Below, piece by piece: positions 53,211 to 62,519 of a stretch of 64,000 nucleotides of DNA (within the stretch, counting starts at the first letter, position 1; every line of letters begins with the position of its first letter). The notes beneath the pieces are model-generated. The model did no database searches. It was not told where the DNA came from and worked only from the letters and a program-made list of their open reading frames with translations. The translations under genes were made by a program, and so were the position numbers. The DNA is from an uncultured Arthrobacter sp. Lineage in GTDB: Bacteria > Actinomycetota > Actinomycetes > Actinomycetales > Micrococcaceae. The stretch is from the NCBI RefSeq assembly GCF_947495145.1, contig NZ_CANLXP010000016.1, positions 1 to 64,000 on the forward strand, written 5' to 3'.

Positions 53211-54428
53211 TTAGGCGGCGATGTAACCGTTCGGGTTCAGCACATACTTGGTGGCCGCACCCTTATCGAATTCCTCGTAGCCGCGCGGCGCATCTTCGAG
53301 GGGAATCGCCTTCGCGTTGACTGCCTTCGCGATCTGCACCTTGTCATGCAGGATCGCCATCATCAGGCCGCGGTTGTATTTCATGACCGGGCACTGTCCG
53401 GTGGTGAAGGACAGCGATTTCGCCCACCCGGTACCGAGGGAAATGGACAACGATCCAACCTTCGCGGCCTCGTCGATTCCACCCGGGTCCCCCGTGACGT
53501 AGAGTCCGGGGATTCCGAGCGCCCCACCGGCGGCCGTGACATCCATCAGTGAGTTCAGCACGGTAGCCGGGGCCTCATGCGAGGAGTCGCTCCCATGACC
53601 GCGCGCCTCGAAGCCGACCGCATCAACGCCGCAATCGACTTCCGGTACACCGAGGATCTGCTCGATCTGGTCCTTTGGATCTCCCTTGAAGACGTCAACG
53701 GTCTCGCAACCGAAGCTCCGTGCCTGCGCCAACCGCTCTTCATTCAAGTCGCCGACAATGACGACGGCGGCACCGAGCAGTTGCGCCGATACTGCAGCAG
53801 CGAGGCCCACGGGTCCGGCTCCCGCCACATAGACTGTCGATCCGACTCCGACGCCGGCCGTGAACGCGCCGTGGAAACCGGTCGGGAAGATGTCGGAGAG
53901 CATGGTCAGGTCCAGGATCTTCTCCAGTGCCTGGTCCCGGTCCGGGAACTTCAGCAGGTTCCAGTCAGCATATGGAACCAGTACGTACTCTGCCTGCCCG
54001 CCGACCCAGCCGCCCATGTCCACGTAACCGTAAGCGCTGCCCGGGCGGTCGGGGTTGACGTTGAGGCAGATGCCGGTCTTGCGTTCCTTGCAGTTCCGGC
54101 AGCGGCCGCAGGAGATGTTGAACGGAACTGAACAGATATCACCCTTCTTGATGAACTCGACACCGCTTCCGACCTCGATCACTTCACCGGTGATCTCGTG
54201 CCCCAGCACCAGATCGGTGGGCGCTGTGGTTCGTCCGCGGACCATGTGCTGGTCTGACCCGCAGATGTTGGTGGCGACCGTCTTGAGAATGACTCCGTGG
54301 TCCACCTTGCGCCCGATGTTGGCCGGATTGATTCCCGGCGCGTCCTTCAGATCAAAAGTGGGGTAGTTGGTATCGATGACTTCGACCTTGCCTGGGCCCT
54401 TGTAGGCCACAGCCCTGTTTCCTGACAT
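53211..54428 (-). CDS. fdhA: Glutathione-independent formaldehyde dehydrogenase
   Basis: A 405-residue zinc medium-chain dehydrogenase that oxidises formaldehyde to formate with NAD+. C56 (NICGSDQH) and H77 (LGHEITGE) are catalytic zinc ligands; the structural zinc cysteines are C107, C110, C113 and C121 (CGRCRNCKERKTGIC). The coenzyme site is VYVAGAGPVGLAAAVSAQLLG. Length, and the long insert following the structural zinc loop (NVNPDRPGSAYGYVDMGGWV), match Pseudomonas putida-type FdhA. GGAAGGA precedes ATG 54428. The gene stands alone; no other one-carbon gene is nearby. Confidence 0.93.
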   Translation of the reverse strand: MSGNRAVAYKGPGKVEVIDTNYPTFDLKDAPGINPANIGRKVDHGVILKTVATNICGSDQHMVRGRTTAPTDLVLGHEITGEVIEVGSGVEFIKKGDICSVPFNISCGRCRNCKERKTGICLNVNPDRPGSAYGYVDMGGWVGGQAEYVLVPYADWNLLKFPDRDQALEKILDLTMLSDIFPTGFHGAFTAGVGVGSTVYVAGAGPVGLAAAVSAQLLGAAVVIVGDLNEERLAQARSFGCETVDVFKGDPKDQIEQILGVPEVDCGVDAVGFEARGHGSDSSHEAPATVLNSLMDVTAAGGALGIPGLYVTGDPGGIDEAAKVGSLSISLGTGWAKSLSFTTGQCPVMKYNRGLMMAILHDKVQIAKAVNAKAIPLEDAPRGYEEFDKGAATKYVLNPNGYIAA

Positions 54429-54579
54429 GGTGATCCTTCCGAGTTGGTGGGAGTTCGTCGTCGAACGCCCGTTCAAGGCCGTAACCGACCCCAGTCGTCG
54501 TAGGTGGCCTCGCGGTCAGTCTAGGTCTCGGACCCCTAAGGAAGCATCAGTTTTGGTAAACATTCCAGTCGTACAAGAA

Positions 54580-54610
54580 CACGCCCCGCCGGGCTTCCGG
54601 GCGGGGCGTG
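54580..54610 (-). terminator. Terminator after the DUF4383 gene
   Basis: An 11-bp GC-rich stem (CACGCCCCGCC at 54580-54590, complement at 54600-54610) with a 9-nt loop. On the minus strand it begins 18 nt after the DUF4383 stop and is followed by TTCTTG. It separates that gene from fdhA. Confidence 0.8.
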
Positions 54611-54628
54611 GGTTCCGGACTCAAGCCG

Positions 54629-55087
54629 TCAGATGGCGCGGGTTCCCCGGTGCCGCATGGCGTAAGCGGCGCCCAACCCTACAGCGATGACGCCGAGGAT
54701 CAGGTTGAGCCAGTTGGTGGATGCGTTCGTGGACAGAATGTTGGCCGCGGAGGTGCCGACAATCAAGCCGTAGAGCCACATGACCAGCAGAACTGCACCG
54801 CTTCCCATGAGGAAGTTCCGGGCCGAAAGAACCCCGCGGCTCGTCCAGACTCCGGCAGCCCCCATGGCCAGATACACCAGATTGAGCAGCACAGAGACCT
54901 GGAACGCGCCCAGGAGCAGTGCTTCGGAACCGGATGCAAAAGCCATGGAACTGTATTGGGTGGTGATGCCCGGGAACAGCCCGAGGACCCCCACCAGCAG
55001 GAAAACTACTCCCATCCCCATAGAGGCGCTGCGAACGTGATCGCGCGTCACATGGAAATCATGCGCATGGTGTGATGCGGTAGTCAT
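54629..55087 (-). CDS. DUF4383 membrane protein
   Basis: A 152-residue protein with four hydrophobic helices. ATG 55087 follows GGAGGGG on the minus strand, so the long frame that continues upstream is not coding. The text GVVFLLVGVLGLFPG, ASGSEALLLGAFQVSVLLNLVYLAMGAAGV and NASTNWLNLILGVIAVGLG is typical of DUF4383, a family of small actinobacterial/proteobacterial membrane proteins of unknown function. Monocistronic, with its own terminator. Confidence 0.82.
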   Translation of the reverse strand: MTTASHHAHDFHVTRDHVRSASMGMGVVFLLVGVLGLFPGITTQYSSMAFASGSEALLLGAFQVSVLLNLVYLAMGAAGVWTSRGVLSARNFLMGSGAVLLVMWLYGLIVGTSAANILSTNASTNWLNLILGVIAVGLGAAYAMRHRGTRAI

Positions 55088-55237
55088 CTCCCCTCCTATT
55101 GTATGAATATGACTCTTCGCCGTGCCGCGAGACGTCTGGAGAGGCGCACCGCTTGCACCGCTGTTGGAGGAGCGCAAACCGCGCCCAACCAGCGCTTTTA
55201 TTTTACTGCTGAAACACCCACCTGATAAGGCAAAACA

Positions 55238-55996
55238 ATGGATGACCGGGCAATGATCACGGGCGCGACAGCGGGGCTCGGCGCCGAGTTCGCAGAGCAG
55301 CTCGCCGCGCTGGGAAACAGCCTCATCCTGGTCGCAAGGGATGCCGCCAGGCTGGAGGAAAAAGCTGCTGGGCTTCGCTCCCGCTTTGGTGTGAGTGTTG
55401 AGGTGCTGGTCGCGGACCTGCACGACGACGACGGCGTCCGTCGCGTTCTCGACAGGCTGCGGGACAGCGGGGAGCCGGTTTCGATCCTGGTGAATAATGC
55501 GGGCTATGGCCTCCCCAAATCCTTCGAAGCGAATCCGCTTGGGGATGAGCTGAACCACGCAGCGATCCATCTCACCGTTCCGCTGGCGCTCAGCCATGCA
55601 GCGCTGGAGGGCATGCTGGCCCGCGGCTCCGGGAGGATCGTGAACGTGGCAAGTGTCGCCGGGTTTACGCCGCGGGGAACCTACGGCGCCCTGAAAGCGG
55701 CCATGATCAATTTCAGTACGTGGGCGAATTTCGCGTACCGCCGGCGCGGCGTCACCGTAATGGCCCTCTGTCCCGGCTTCGTGCACACTGAGTTCCACCA
55801 GCGGATGGGCATGGACAAGGGTGCCGTCCCGCGTTGGATGTGGCTCAACGCCGCGGAGGTGGTCCGCGACGCGTTGAAGGACCTTTCCGCCGGCAAGGCG
55901 GTTTCCATTCCCAGCCTGCGCTACAAGGTGCTTGCTTTCATCGCCAGGAATGCGCCGTCGTCGCTGGTGGCCTCCCTGGCCGCGCGCGGGAGGTGA
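55238..55996 (+). CDS. Short-chain dehydrogenase/reductase
   Basis: A 252-residue classical SDR. The NAD(P) motif is ITGATAGLGAEF near the N-terminus, NNAGYG follows at about residue 88, and the catalytic set is the serine in NVASVAGF with Y and K in TYGALKAAM. The final segment is basic and Ala/Arg-rich. Substrate unknown. It is followed 6 nt later by a DUF503 gene with which it is probably cotranscribed. Divergent from the DUF4383 gene. Confidence 0.87.
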   Translation: MDDRAMITGATAGLGAEFAEQLAALGNSLILVARDAARLEEKAAGLRSRFGVSVEVLVADLHDDDGVRRVLDRLRDSGEPVSILVNNAGYGLPKSFEANPLGDELNHAAIHLTVPLALSHAALEGMLARGSGRIVNVASVAGFTPRGTYGALKAAMINFSTWANFAYRRRGVTVMALCPGFVHTEFHQRMGMDKGAVPRWMWLNAAEVVRDALKDLSAGKAVSIPSLRYKVLAFIARNAPSSLVASLAARGR

Positions 55997-56002
55997 GCGG
56001 CC

Positions 56003-56296
56003 GTGTGGGTGGGATTCGTTGAGTTCGACCTCCTGCTGGGAGACGTGCATTCGCTGAAGGGGAAGCGCTCACTGGTGCGGCCGTTGGTTGCCGAGGTACG
56101 GCGGCGGTTTGAGGTTTCCGTGGCCGAAGTCGGCTCGCAGGACCTGCACCGCCGCGCAACCGTCGGGGTGGGGTTGGTGTCAGGTGACCGCAGGCACGTT
56201 GTCGAGGTCCTCGACGCGGTTGAGCGGTTCGTTGCCGGACGGCCGGAGCTTGAACTGTTGAGTACCCGTCGCCGAATTGTGACCGGCGATGACTAA
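56003..56296 (+). CDS. DUF503 protein
   Basis: A 97-residue protein of the YlxP/DUF503 family: WVGFVEFDLLLGDVHSLKGKRS, then RRFEVSVAEVGSQDLHRRATVGV. The family has a ferredoxin-like fold and unknown function; orthologues often lie near rbfA and infB, which is not the case here. Start is GTG 56003 with GGGAGGTGAG upstream, overlapping the end of the SDR gene region. Confidence 0.83.
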   Translation: MWVGFVEFDLLLGDVHSLKGKRSLVRPLVAEVRRRFEVSVAEVGSQDLHRRATVGVGLVSGDRRHVVEVLDAVERFVAGRPELELLSTRRRIVTGDD

Positions 56297-56359
56297 CAGG
56301 ATCGCAAGCGCGCTTACTACCATGGGAATGTTGAGGCGTACTTACGAGGAGGTAAGAGC

Positions 56360-56617
56360 GTGGCTGGATACTTCAAGCTGGTTGACGCCCATGATCATGG
56401 GTACCGGCTGAAACTCATGTCGGGTGACGGCACTTTGGTTGCCGTTTCTGCATACTTCCCCACCAAGCAGGCAGCTATCGAGGGCATCGACGTAATCCGT
56501 GAGATTGCCGGAACCGGGCCGGTCATGGATCACACCCGCAAAGACCAGTCCCGCAGGGAGCATGTCCGCGAGGAGCACTCCGCCCACGCGGCAGTGAAGG
56601 GACGCCTGTCGGCCTGA
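56360..56617 (+). CDS. DUF1508 (YegP-like) protein
   Basis: An 85-residue protein with one DUF1508 repeat: GYFKLVDAHDHGYRLKLMSGDGTLVAVS-type text, then YFPTKQAAIEGIDVIREIA. Most YegP proteins have two repeats; this has one plus a charged His/Arg/Glu-rich tail (56-85). GAGGAGG precedes GTG 56360. Function unknown; small, soluble, probably stress-related by analogy only. Confidence 0.8.
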   Translation: MAGYFKLVDAHDHGYRLKLMSGDGTLVAVSAYFPTKQAAIEGIDVIREIAGTGPVMDHTRKDQSRREHVREEHSAHAAVKGRLSA

Positions 56618-56778
56618 GCCGGACACGGAGGCAGGCAGCGAGCACCGTCATCACGTGACAGTGCGGCCGAGACGCTCCTGTTTCCGTGCCTCGTTCACGT
56701 AACACCATCGCCACAATGCGCTTTGCAGCCCACACGTGTACGCTGTTCCAGCACATCTACAAGGAGGATCAGCACCAC

Positions 56779-57081
56779 ATGGCTACCGACTATGACGCTC
56801 CGCGCGTCCGCGAAGAAGATCAGCCAGCGAACGAGTCACTCGAAGCGCTGAAGGCTGAGCGGAGCTCCGCAGCGAAGACAGCAGTGAATGATGTCGACGA
56901 AGCCGATACTGCAGAAGGCTTTGACCTTCCGGGAGCAATGCTGGAGGAGGAACTTCAGATTCACGTTGTTCCCGCTCAAGCAGACGAGTTCACCTGCATG
57001 TCGTGCTTCCTGGTGCGGCACCGAAGCCAGTTGGCCCGGGAGCAGGGCGACGCGAAGTTCTGCGCCGACTGCGAGGGCTGA
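56779..57081 (+). CDS. DUF4193 zinc-ribbon protein
   Basis: A 100-residue acidic protein of the actinobacterial DUF4193 family. It opens ATDYDAPR, has a strongly acidic middle (VDEADTAEGFDLPGAMLEEEL) and ends in a four-cysteine ribbon (CMSC 17-18 residues before CADC). AAGGAGG precedes ATG 56779. Family members are conserved next to RNA-polymerase-associated or dUTPase genes; the function is not established. The next gene starts 29 nt downstream. Confidence 0.87.
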   Translation: MATDYDAPRVREEDQPANESLEALKAERSSAAKTAVNDVDEADTAEGFDLPGAMLEEELQIHVVPAQADEFTCMSCFLVRHRSQLAREQGDAKFCADCEG

Positions 57082-57110
57082 CGTTTCCCGGATTGTTGAA
57101 CGGTACCCGC

Positions 57111-58679
57111 ATGTCTTCCCGTCTACTTCACGGCGCAGGACAGATTGGCGTCGTCATAGGACGCACTTTGGCCTACATCCTGGTCTGGGCAGGGCTTGCG
57201 CTGCTTATCGCCGCCGTCGTCATTCGTGTCTACTGGGGCAAGATTTCTGTGGGGCAAATGCTCCTGAATCTCGTCTCCGTGGAAACCGACGGCGGGGGCG
57301 GAGCTATCGTCTGGACCAGCATCCTGGGCATCGGCGTCGTGCCCCTGGTGATCACGATAGGGATTGCGCTGCGGCAGTACTTCCGGCGCCGCAAGCGCCG
57401 CCGCTTCGGCGGCGACAAGCGTTCACGGCGCTCGCAGTGGATTATGCACGCCGTTTCGACGGCTCTCGTGATCGCGGTGGCGGTCAGCGGTACCACGGCC
57501 TTCGCCACCACGGTGGATCTGGCGGAATACATCCGGGCAGCGAACTCCAAGTACGACATCGGCGATTACTACGTGGAGCCGACCGTCACCAGCGACAAGG
57601 ACAAGCGCAACCTTGTGGTGATTTACCTCGAGTCCGGCGAGGCTACCCTCGGGGACGACAAGCTCTTCGAGAAAGACCCGTTCACTACCCTGAAGGACGC
57701 CACCAAGGCAGCAGACGGCTGGCAGAGCGTGGACGATCTTCGGCAGTACGAGGGCGGAGGCTGGACCATGGCCGGGCTCACCGCCACGCAATGCGGCGTC
57801 CCGCTGAAGGGCATGGGATCGATAACGAGCACCGGCGCACTCAACCAGCTCGGCGGCGAAGTCGACACCTATCTGGGCGGCGTTACCTGCCTGGGCGATG
57901 TTCTGGATCAACACGGCTATAACAGCGTCTTTCTCGGCGGTGCGAACGCTTCCTTTGCCGCGAAGGACGTCTTCCTGAAGGGTCACGGCTACTCAACGAT
58001 CAAGGACCTCTCCGACTGGCGCGCCGCCGGTGAACCGGAAAACAACTTCCGCAGTGATTGGGGCCTCAGCGACGAACGCCTCATGGCTTACGCCAAGGAG
58101 GAGATCGACGAGCTGCATGCCGAAGCGGAGAAGACCGGACAGCCGTTCAACCTCTCCATCCTGACGTTGGACACCCATGATCCGGTGCACATCTTCGACT
58201 ACTGCAATGTGGATACGCAGAACGCGTCCATTTCCGTGTTCGCCTGCTCCGCCACCCAGGTGGCCGGCTTCGTGAACCATATGAAGGAAAAGGGCTACCT
58301 TGACGACACCGCCGTGGTCATCATGGGCGATCATGTCAAACAGCTCAACGCCGGCGACCCAAGCCGTGAGCAGCTGGACGGTTACAGTAACAGGTCTATC
58401 TTCAATCGGATCTGGGTGCCGGGCGGGGACAAGAACAGCGAGCTGCGCTCCGGCTTGGACCAGTTGAACCTATACCCCACGATCCTGGAAGCCGCCGGCT
58501 TGGCCCTGCAGGATCATGAGGCCGGTCTGGGCGTTTCCGCCTTCGTCTCCGAAGTCCCTGACGGTTCGGCCCAGGCCATGGACCCGAGCGCCTATGCGGA
58601 GCTGCTGACATCCCGGTCAGCGCGTTTCTACGCGGAGGCCTGGGCCGGCGAAGACGCGCCCGACGACGCCCCGCAGTAA
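57111..58679 (+). CDS. LtaS/OpgB-like phosphoglycerol transferase-type membrane protein
   Basis: A 522-residue alkaline-phosphatase-superfamily membrane protein. Three N-terminal helices (about 18-40, 66-88, 110-130) are followed by an extracellular sulfatase-fold domain: VVIYLESGEATL, with metal ligand E174 and the candidate nucleophile T179, then TLDTHDPVHI and VVIMGDHVKQL with further metal ligands. LtaS and OpgB use this layout to move glycerol phosphate from phosphatidylglycerol to polymers. The length is shorter than LtaS (which has five helices) and the extracellular domain contains several cysteines. I choose ATG 57111 because the first helix follows. Precise acceptor unknown. Confidence 0.83.
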   Translation: MSSRLLHGAGQIGVVIGRTLAYILVWAGLALLIAAVVIRVYWGKISVGQMLLNLVSVETDGGGGAIVWTSILGIGVVPLVITIGIALRQYFRRRKRRRFGGDKRSRRSQWIMHAVSTALVIAVAVSGTTAFATTVDLAEYIRAANSKYDIGDYYVEPTVTSDKDKRNLVVIYLESGEATLGDDKLFEKDPFTTLKDATKAADGWQSVDDLRQYEGGGWTMAGLTATQCGVPLKGMGSITSTGALNQLGGEVDTYLGGVTCLGDVLDQHGYNSVFLGGANASFAAKDVFLKGHGYSTIKDLSDWRAAGEPENNFRSDWGLSDERLMAYAKEEIDELHAEAEKTGQPFNLSILTLDTHDPVHIFDYCNVDTQNASISVFACSATQVAGFVNHMKEKGYLDDTAVVIMGDHVKQLNAGDPSREQLDGYSNRSIFNRIWVPGGDKNSELRSGLDQLNLYPTILEAAGLALQDHEAGLGVSAFVSEVPDGSAQAMDPSAYAELLTSRSARFYAEAWAGEDAPDDAPQ

Positions 58680-58704
58680 CGCCTCCCGCCAGTAATTCCC
58701 GCTC

Positions 58705-61700
58705 CTACCCGGCGAGCAACTCCTTGATGTCGTCCGCCGTCAGCGCTGAACTGAAGACGGCGTCATCATCCATGACGGAGCTGAACAGCTTGGCTTTCTG
58801 CTCCTTCAGTTTCATGACCTTCTCTTCGATGGTGTCCGTCGAGACCATCCGGTAGACCATGACGTTCTTCGTCTGGCCGATTCGGTGGGTCCGGTCCACC
58901 GCCTGCGCTTCGCTGGCGGGGTTCCACCACGGGTCCAGCAGGAAGCAGTAGTCGGCCTCCGTGAGGTTAAGCCCGAAGCCGCCGGCCTTCAGGCTGATAA
59001 GGAACACCGGAGCCGTGCCGTTCTTGAAGGAATCGATCACCTCTCCGCGCTTGCGGGTGGAGCCGTCAAGGTATGCGAACTCGACACCCTGGGCTTCCAG
59101 CCGGGCGGCCGCGAGTTTGAGGTAGGAGGTGAACTGGCTGAACACCAGGGCGCGGTGGCCCTCCGCGAGGACGTCCTCCAGTTGCTCGAACAGGACGTCC
59201 AGCTTCGCTGACGGTACGCCCTCATACTCGGGCTCAACCAGCGAGGCATCGAGGCTGAGCATCCGCAACAGGGTGAGCGAGCGGAACACAATCATGCGGT
59301 TCCGGTCCAGGTCCTCGATCAGGCCGAGCAGCTTTTGCCGCTCCCGCTGGAGGTGCGTCTGGTAGATCTTGCGGTGACGAGGATGCAGTTCCACCGCCAG
59401 CACCTGCTCCTGCTTCGGCGGCAGATCTGAAGCAACCGCCTCCTTGGTGCGCCGCATCATCAGCGGGCGGATGCGGCGCCGAAGCCGCTGCAGGCGCTCG
59501 GTGCTGCCCTGTTTCTCGATGGGCGTCCGGTACTCCTCGGTGAAAGCACGCGATGACGGAAACAACCCGGGCGCGGTGATGTTGAACATGGCCCACAGCT
59601 CCATCAGGTTGTTCTCCATCGGGGTACCCGTAATGGCGAGCTTGAACGGCGCATTCAGTTCCTTGGCGCACCGGTGCACCTTGGCAGCGTGGTTCTTTAC
59701 GAACTGCGCCTCATCCAGAATGAGCCCCGCCCACTCCTGCTTCCCGTAGGCGTCATTGTCCAGCCGGAAGAGCGCATAGGACGTGATAACGACGTCGGCG
59801 CCCTCCACCTGCTCAGCCACGGGAGTGCCGCTCTTGGCCTGGGTGTCGGTGATTCCCCGCACTGCGAGGCTGGGCGCAAAGCGCTGTGCCTCAGCAATCC
59901 AGTTCGGCACGACGGAAGTGGGTGCCACAACCAGGAAGGGCCGCTGCTCGCCCTGATCCTTCGCATGGACCAGTAACGCGAGCGTCTGCAGGGTCTTGCC
60001 GAGACCCATGTCATCGGCGAGCACACCCCCGAGTCCGTGTGCCCAGAGGAACGCGAGCCAGTTGAAGCCGTCCACCTGGTAGGGGCGCAGCGTTGCATGA
60101 AGGCCTTCCGGCAGCGGCGTCTGCTCTACTTCGGTGAGCTCGAGGAGACCGTTGACCGCCGCCCGCCACGACTGCGCCTGCTCCGTCTCCTCAGCCAGGT
60201 CCTCGAATTCAGCCCACAGTCCGGCCTGATAGCGGCTGATCCGCAGGCCGGCCTCCCACTCGTTGAGCATCCGCGCCTCATCGATGAGCTCGCGGAGCTG
60301 GTCGAAGATGGGCTGGTTCAGCGACATGTAGCTGTTGTCCACCAGCTTGATCCGGTTGCTGCCCTTGGCCAGGGCGGTGAAGATATGATCAAACGGGATT
60401 TTCCGGCCCTGCACGGTGACCAGCACCCCCAGGTCAAACCAGTCGCGGTCTTCCGTGTCCACGGTGGTGATCAGGAGTTGCGGCGTTTCCGTAAGCTCCT
60501 CAAACGTCGGCTTGCTTCCGAGAATGTCCACGCGCACTGCGTCGAGCCGTTCCAGCCGGGGGAGGACGGTCTCGGTGAAGTCAACCACCTCCATTCCCGT
60601 GAACACGCGGTCCTTCACCATGCGCCCACCGAGTGCTTCCCTTGCCGTCTGCAGGGCGGCCGCTTCGGCAGCAGCGTCACGGTAGCCGCCGTCGTCGTCC
60701 TTGCTTTTGAGGGGTTTGCGGGTTTCAGAGTCCCCGCTCTGGTACGCCCAGTCCCAGGAAAGCTGCACCTCATCCTCACCGAAGGCGGCGGTAAGAACGA
60801 GGACCGGCGGGATGATTTCCGGGAAGATAACGGAGCCGTCGCTGCTCACCACATCGATCGACTGGATGAGCCGCGGGTAGAAGCCGGCTAGGAACTCCTG
60901 CTTTTCAGTCTCCGGGATGCGGACGGGCTTGGTGCGCTCAAGGAGCTCCCGGTTGTGGTCGGTGAGCTTGCGCGTGGTGGGCGCCAGGGTGATGACGCCG
61001 TTCTCCGATGCTGTGTAGACCCCGTGGTCGGCAATGACGTGTGCGGACTCCGGCGGGTGATTTTCGCCGTCGATGTTGATCGCCGGGCAGAGCTGGATGG
61101 CGCCGTCAGCTGTGGTGGCGTCAAGGAGCAGCACGGCCTGGGACGCCAACTGCACCGTGACACTCTTCTTTGAGCCCACAAACGGAATGCCGAGCCGCTG
61201 CGCCTCCTGCAGCAGTTGCCACAGGAGAGGGTTGCTGAAGTCATCCAGGTACAGCCAGGAGTCATTGTTGCCGAAGTAGGTGACGCCGGTCCCGCGATGC
61301 AGGGCTGGGAACTGCGCGAACCAGCGGTGCTGATCCGAATTCAGCTTCAGGCCATACGTCTGGTAGCTGATGTTTCCCCACGCCAGGTTGTTCTTCACCC
61401 AGTTGCCCTTGGCGTTCTGGATTACCGGGCGGACGCCGAGCTTGAAACCGCGGTAGGCGCGACGCTTCTCCCACTTGGATACCGTAGTGGGGCGCAGTTC
61501 GAACTGCAGGCCCATGGTGGTGAGCTGGACGGCGGCCAGCGCGCCGTCGTCGTGCTGGTGGGTTGAGAGTAGACCCGAGAGGGATTCCTGCCACCCGGCC
61601 GGGCGGGCGGACGACGCCGGTGCCGTCAGCTCCTGATTGGCGCGAAGGTTCTCCATGTTGGAACGAAGCGCGACGGCGGCAACATGCTTGCAGTCCAACC

Positions 61701-61953
61701 CCACCGGACAGGAACACACACTGTCGCGGAGGTGATACCGGCCGTCGCCTTTCTGCGCCAGATATAGCTGGGTACGGTACGGCGCCGGGGAGCTTCCCAT
61801 CACCCGCGCGTGCACTACTTTGGACTCGGCTTCGAAGGTTAGCCCCTGCACCAGGGCTTCCTTGGCATAGCCCTGACCGCGCTGGAACGCGGCACCGCCG
61901 ACCATGCGGATGATGTCGGCGACATCGATCATGGGATACGGGGTAACAGGCAT
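58705..61953 (-). CDS. SWIM-domain SNF2 helicase
   Basis: A 1082-residue DEAD/DEAH-type SNF2-family ATPase. A SWIM zinc finger lies near residues 77-95 (SVCSCPVGLDCKHVAAVAL). A large middle region precedes the ATPase: Walker A LADDMGLGKTLQTL near 640-650, motif II LILDEAQFVKNHAA near 742, TGTPMENNLMELW, and helicase-C text SLKAGGFGLNLTEADYCFLLDPWWNP and QAVDRTHRIGQ. It would translocate along DNA or remodel nucleoprotein; the bacterial SWIM-SNF2 branch (RapA-related in mechanism) has no settled role. No nuclease or defence gene lies beside it. The start ATG 61953 has no visible ribosome binding site. Confidence 0.92.
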   Translation of the reverse strand: MPVTPYPMIDVADIIRMVGGAAFQRGQGYAKEALVQGLTFEAESKVVHARVMGSSPAPYRTQLYLAQKGDGRYHLRDSVCSCPVGLDCKHVAAVALRSNMENLRANQELTAPASSARPAGWQESLSGLLSTHQHDDGALAAVQLTTMGLQFELRPTTVSKWEKRRAYRGFKLGVRPVIQNAKGNWVKNNLAWGNISYQTYGLKLNSDQHRWFAQFPALHRGTGVTYFGNNDSWLYLDDFSNPLLWQLLQEAQRLGIPFVGSKKSVTVQLASQAVLLLDATTADGAIQLCPAINIDGENHPPESAHVIADHGVYTASENGVITLAPTTRKLTDHNRELLERTKPVRIPETEKQEFLAGFYPRLIQSIDVVSSDGSVIFPEIIPPVLVLTAAFGEDEVQLSWDWAYQSGDSETRKPLKSKDDDGGYRDAAAEAAALQTAREALGGRMVKDRVFTGMEVVDFTETVLPRLERLDAVRVDILGSKPTFEELTETPQLLITTVDTEDRDWFDLGVLVTVQGRKIPFDHIFTALAKGSNRIKLVDNSYMSLNQPIFDQLRELIDEARMLNEWEAGLRISRYQAGLWAEFEDLAEETEQAQSWRAAVNGLLELTEVEQTPLPEGLHATLRPYQVDGFNWLAFLWAHGLGGVLADDMGLGKTLQTLALLVHAKDQGEQRPFLVVAPTSVVPNWIAEAQRFAPSLAVRGITDTQAKSGTPVAEQVEGADVVITSYALFRLDNDAYGKQEWAGLILDEAQFVKNHAAKVHRCAKELNAPFKLAITGTPMENNLMELWAMFNITAPGLFPSSRAFTEEYRTPIEKQGSTERLQRLRRRIRPLMMRRTKEAVASDLPPKQEQVLAVELHPRHRKIYQTHLQRERQKLLGLIEDLDRNRMIVFRSLTLLRMLSLDASLVEPEYEGVPSAKLDVLFEQLEDVLAEGHRALVFSQFTSYLKLAAARLEAQGVEFAYLDGSTRKRGEVIDSFKNGTAPVFLISLKAGGFGLNLTEADYCFLLDPWWNPASEAQAVDRTHRIGQTKNVMVYRMVSTDTIEEKVMKLKEQKAKLFSSVMDDDAVFSSALTADDIKELLAG

Positions 61954-61991
61954 GAATTTATGCTCTCACGCGGTCCTGACAGACTGGATCC

Positions 61992-62519
61992 ATGCGGCTA
62001 CTCACTGTGGGGCACGGAACAGCGGACCGGGAACAGTTCAGCGCGCTGCTTCGGGAGGCAAAGGTGCAGACCCTCGCCGATGTGCGGCGCTTCCCGGGGA
62101 GCCGCCGCAACCTCGATACGCGCAAGGAAGCGCTCGAGGAGTGGTTGCCGTGCGAAGGGATCGATTACCGGTGGTTCGAGGATCTCGGCGGGCGCCGTCG
62201 TCGTTCTGCGGGGGAGCCGGAAACGGACAGCTGGTGGCGGGTGGCGCAGTTCCGTGCGTACGCCGGGTACACCCGGACCGATGAATTCGCGGCAGCGCTC
62301 GCGGAGCTACGGACCGTTGCGGGGCAGGGCTCCACCGCGATCATGTGCAGTGAGAGCGTCTGGTGGCGCTGCCACCGCCGCATTGTTGCGGACGTGCTGG
62401 TGCTGCTGCACGGTTTCGAGGTTCACCACCTCATGCATGATGGCAGGCTGACACTGCATGAGCCGTCTGACGGTGCCCGCGTGTCCGACGGCGCGGTGTA
62501 TTGGGACGTGCAGGACTAA
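61992..62519 (+). CDS. DUF488 protein
   Basis: A 175-residue DUF488 protein: LLTVGHGTADREQFSALLRE, VQTLADVRRFPGSRRN, FEDLGGRRR and the cysteine motif MCSESVWWRCHRRIVADVL. The conserved Cys and basic residues suggest a metal or nucleic-acid role, but no activity is established for the family. It is divergent from the SWIM-SNF2 gene 38 nt away, so the two share a very short promoter region, and its last 4 bases overlap the convergent MarR gene. Confidence 0.85.
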   Translation: MRLLTVGHGTADREQFSALLREAKVQTLADVRRFPGSRRNLDTRKEALEEWLPCEGIDYRWFEDLGGRRRRSAGEPETDSWWRVAQFRAYAGYTRTDEFAAALAELRTVAGQGSTAIMCSESVWWRCHRRIVADVLVLLHGFEVHHLMHDGRLTLHEPSDGARVSDGAVYWDVQD

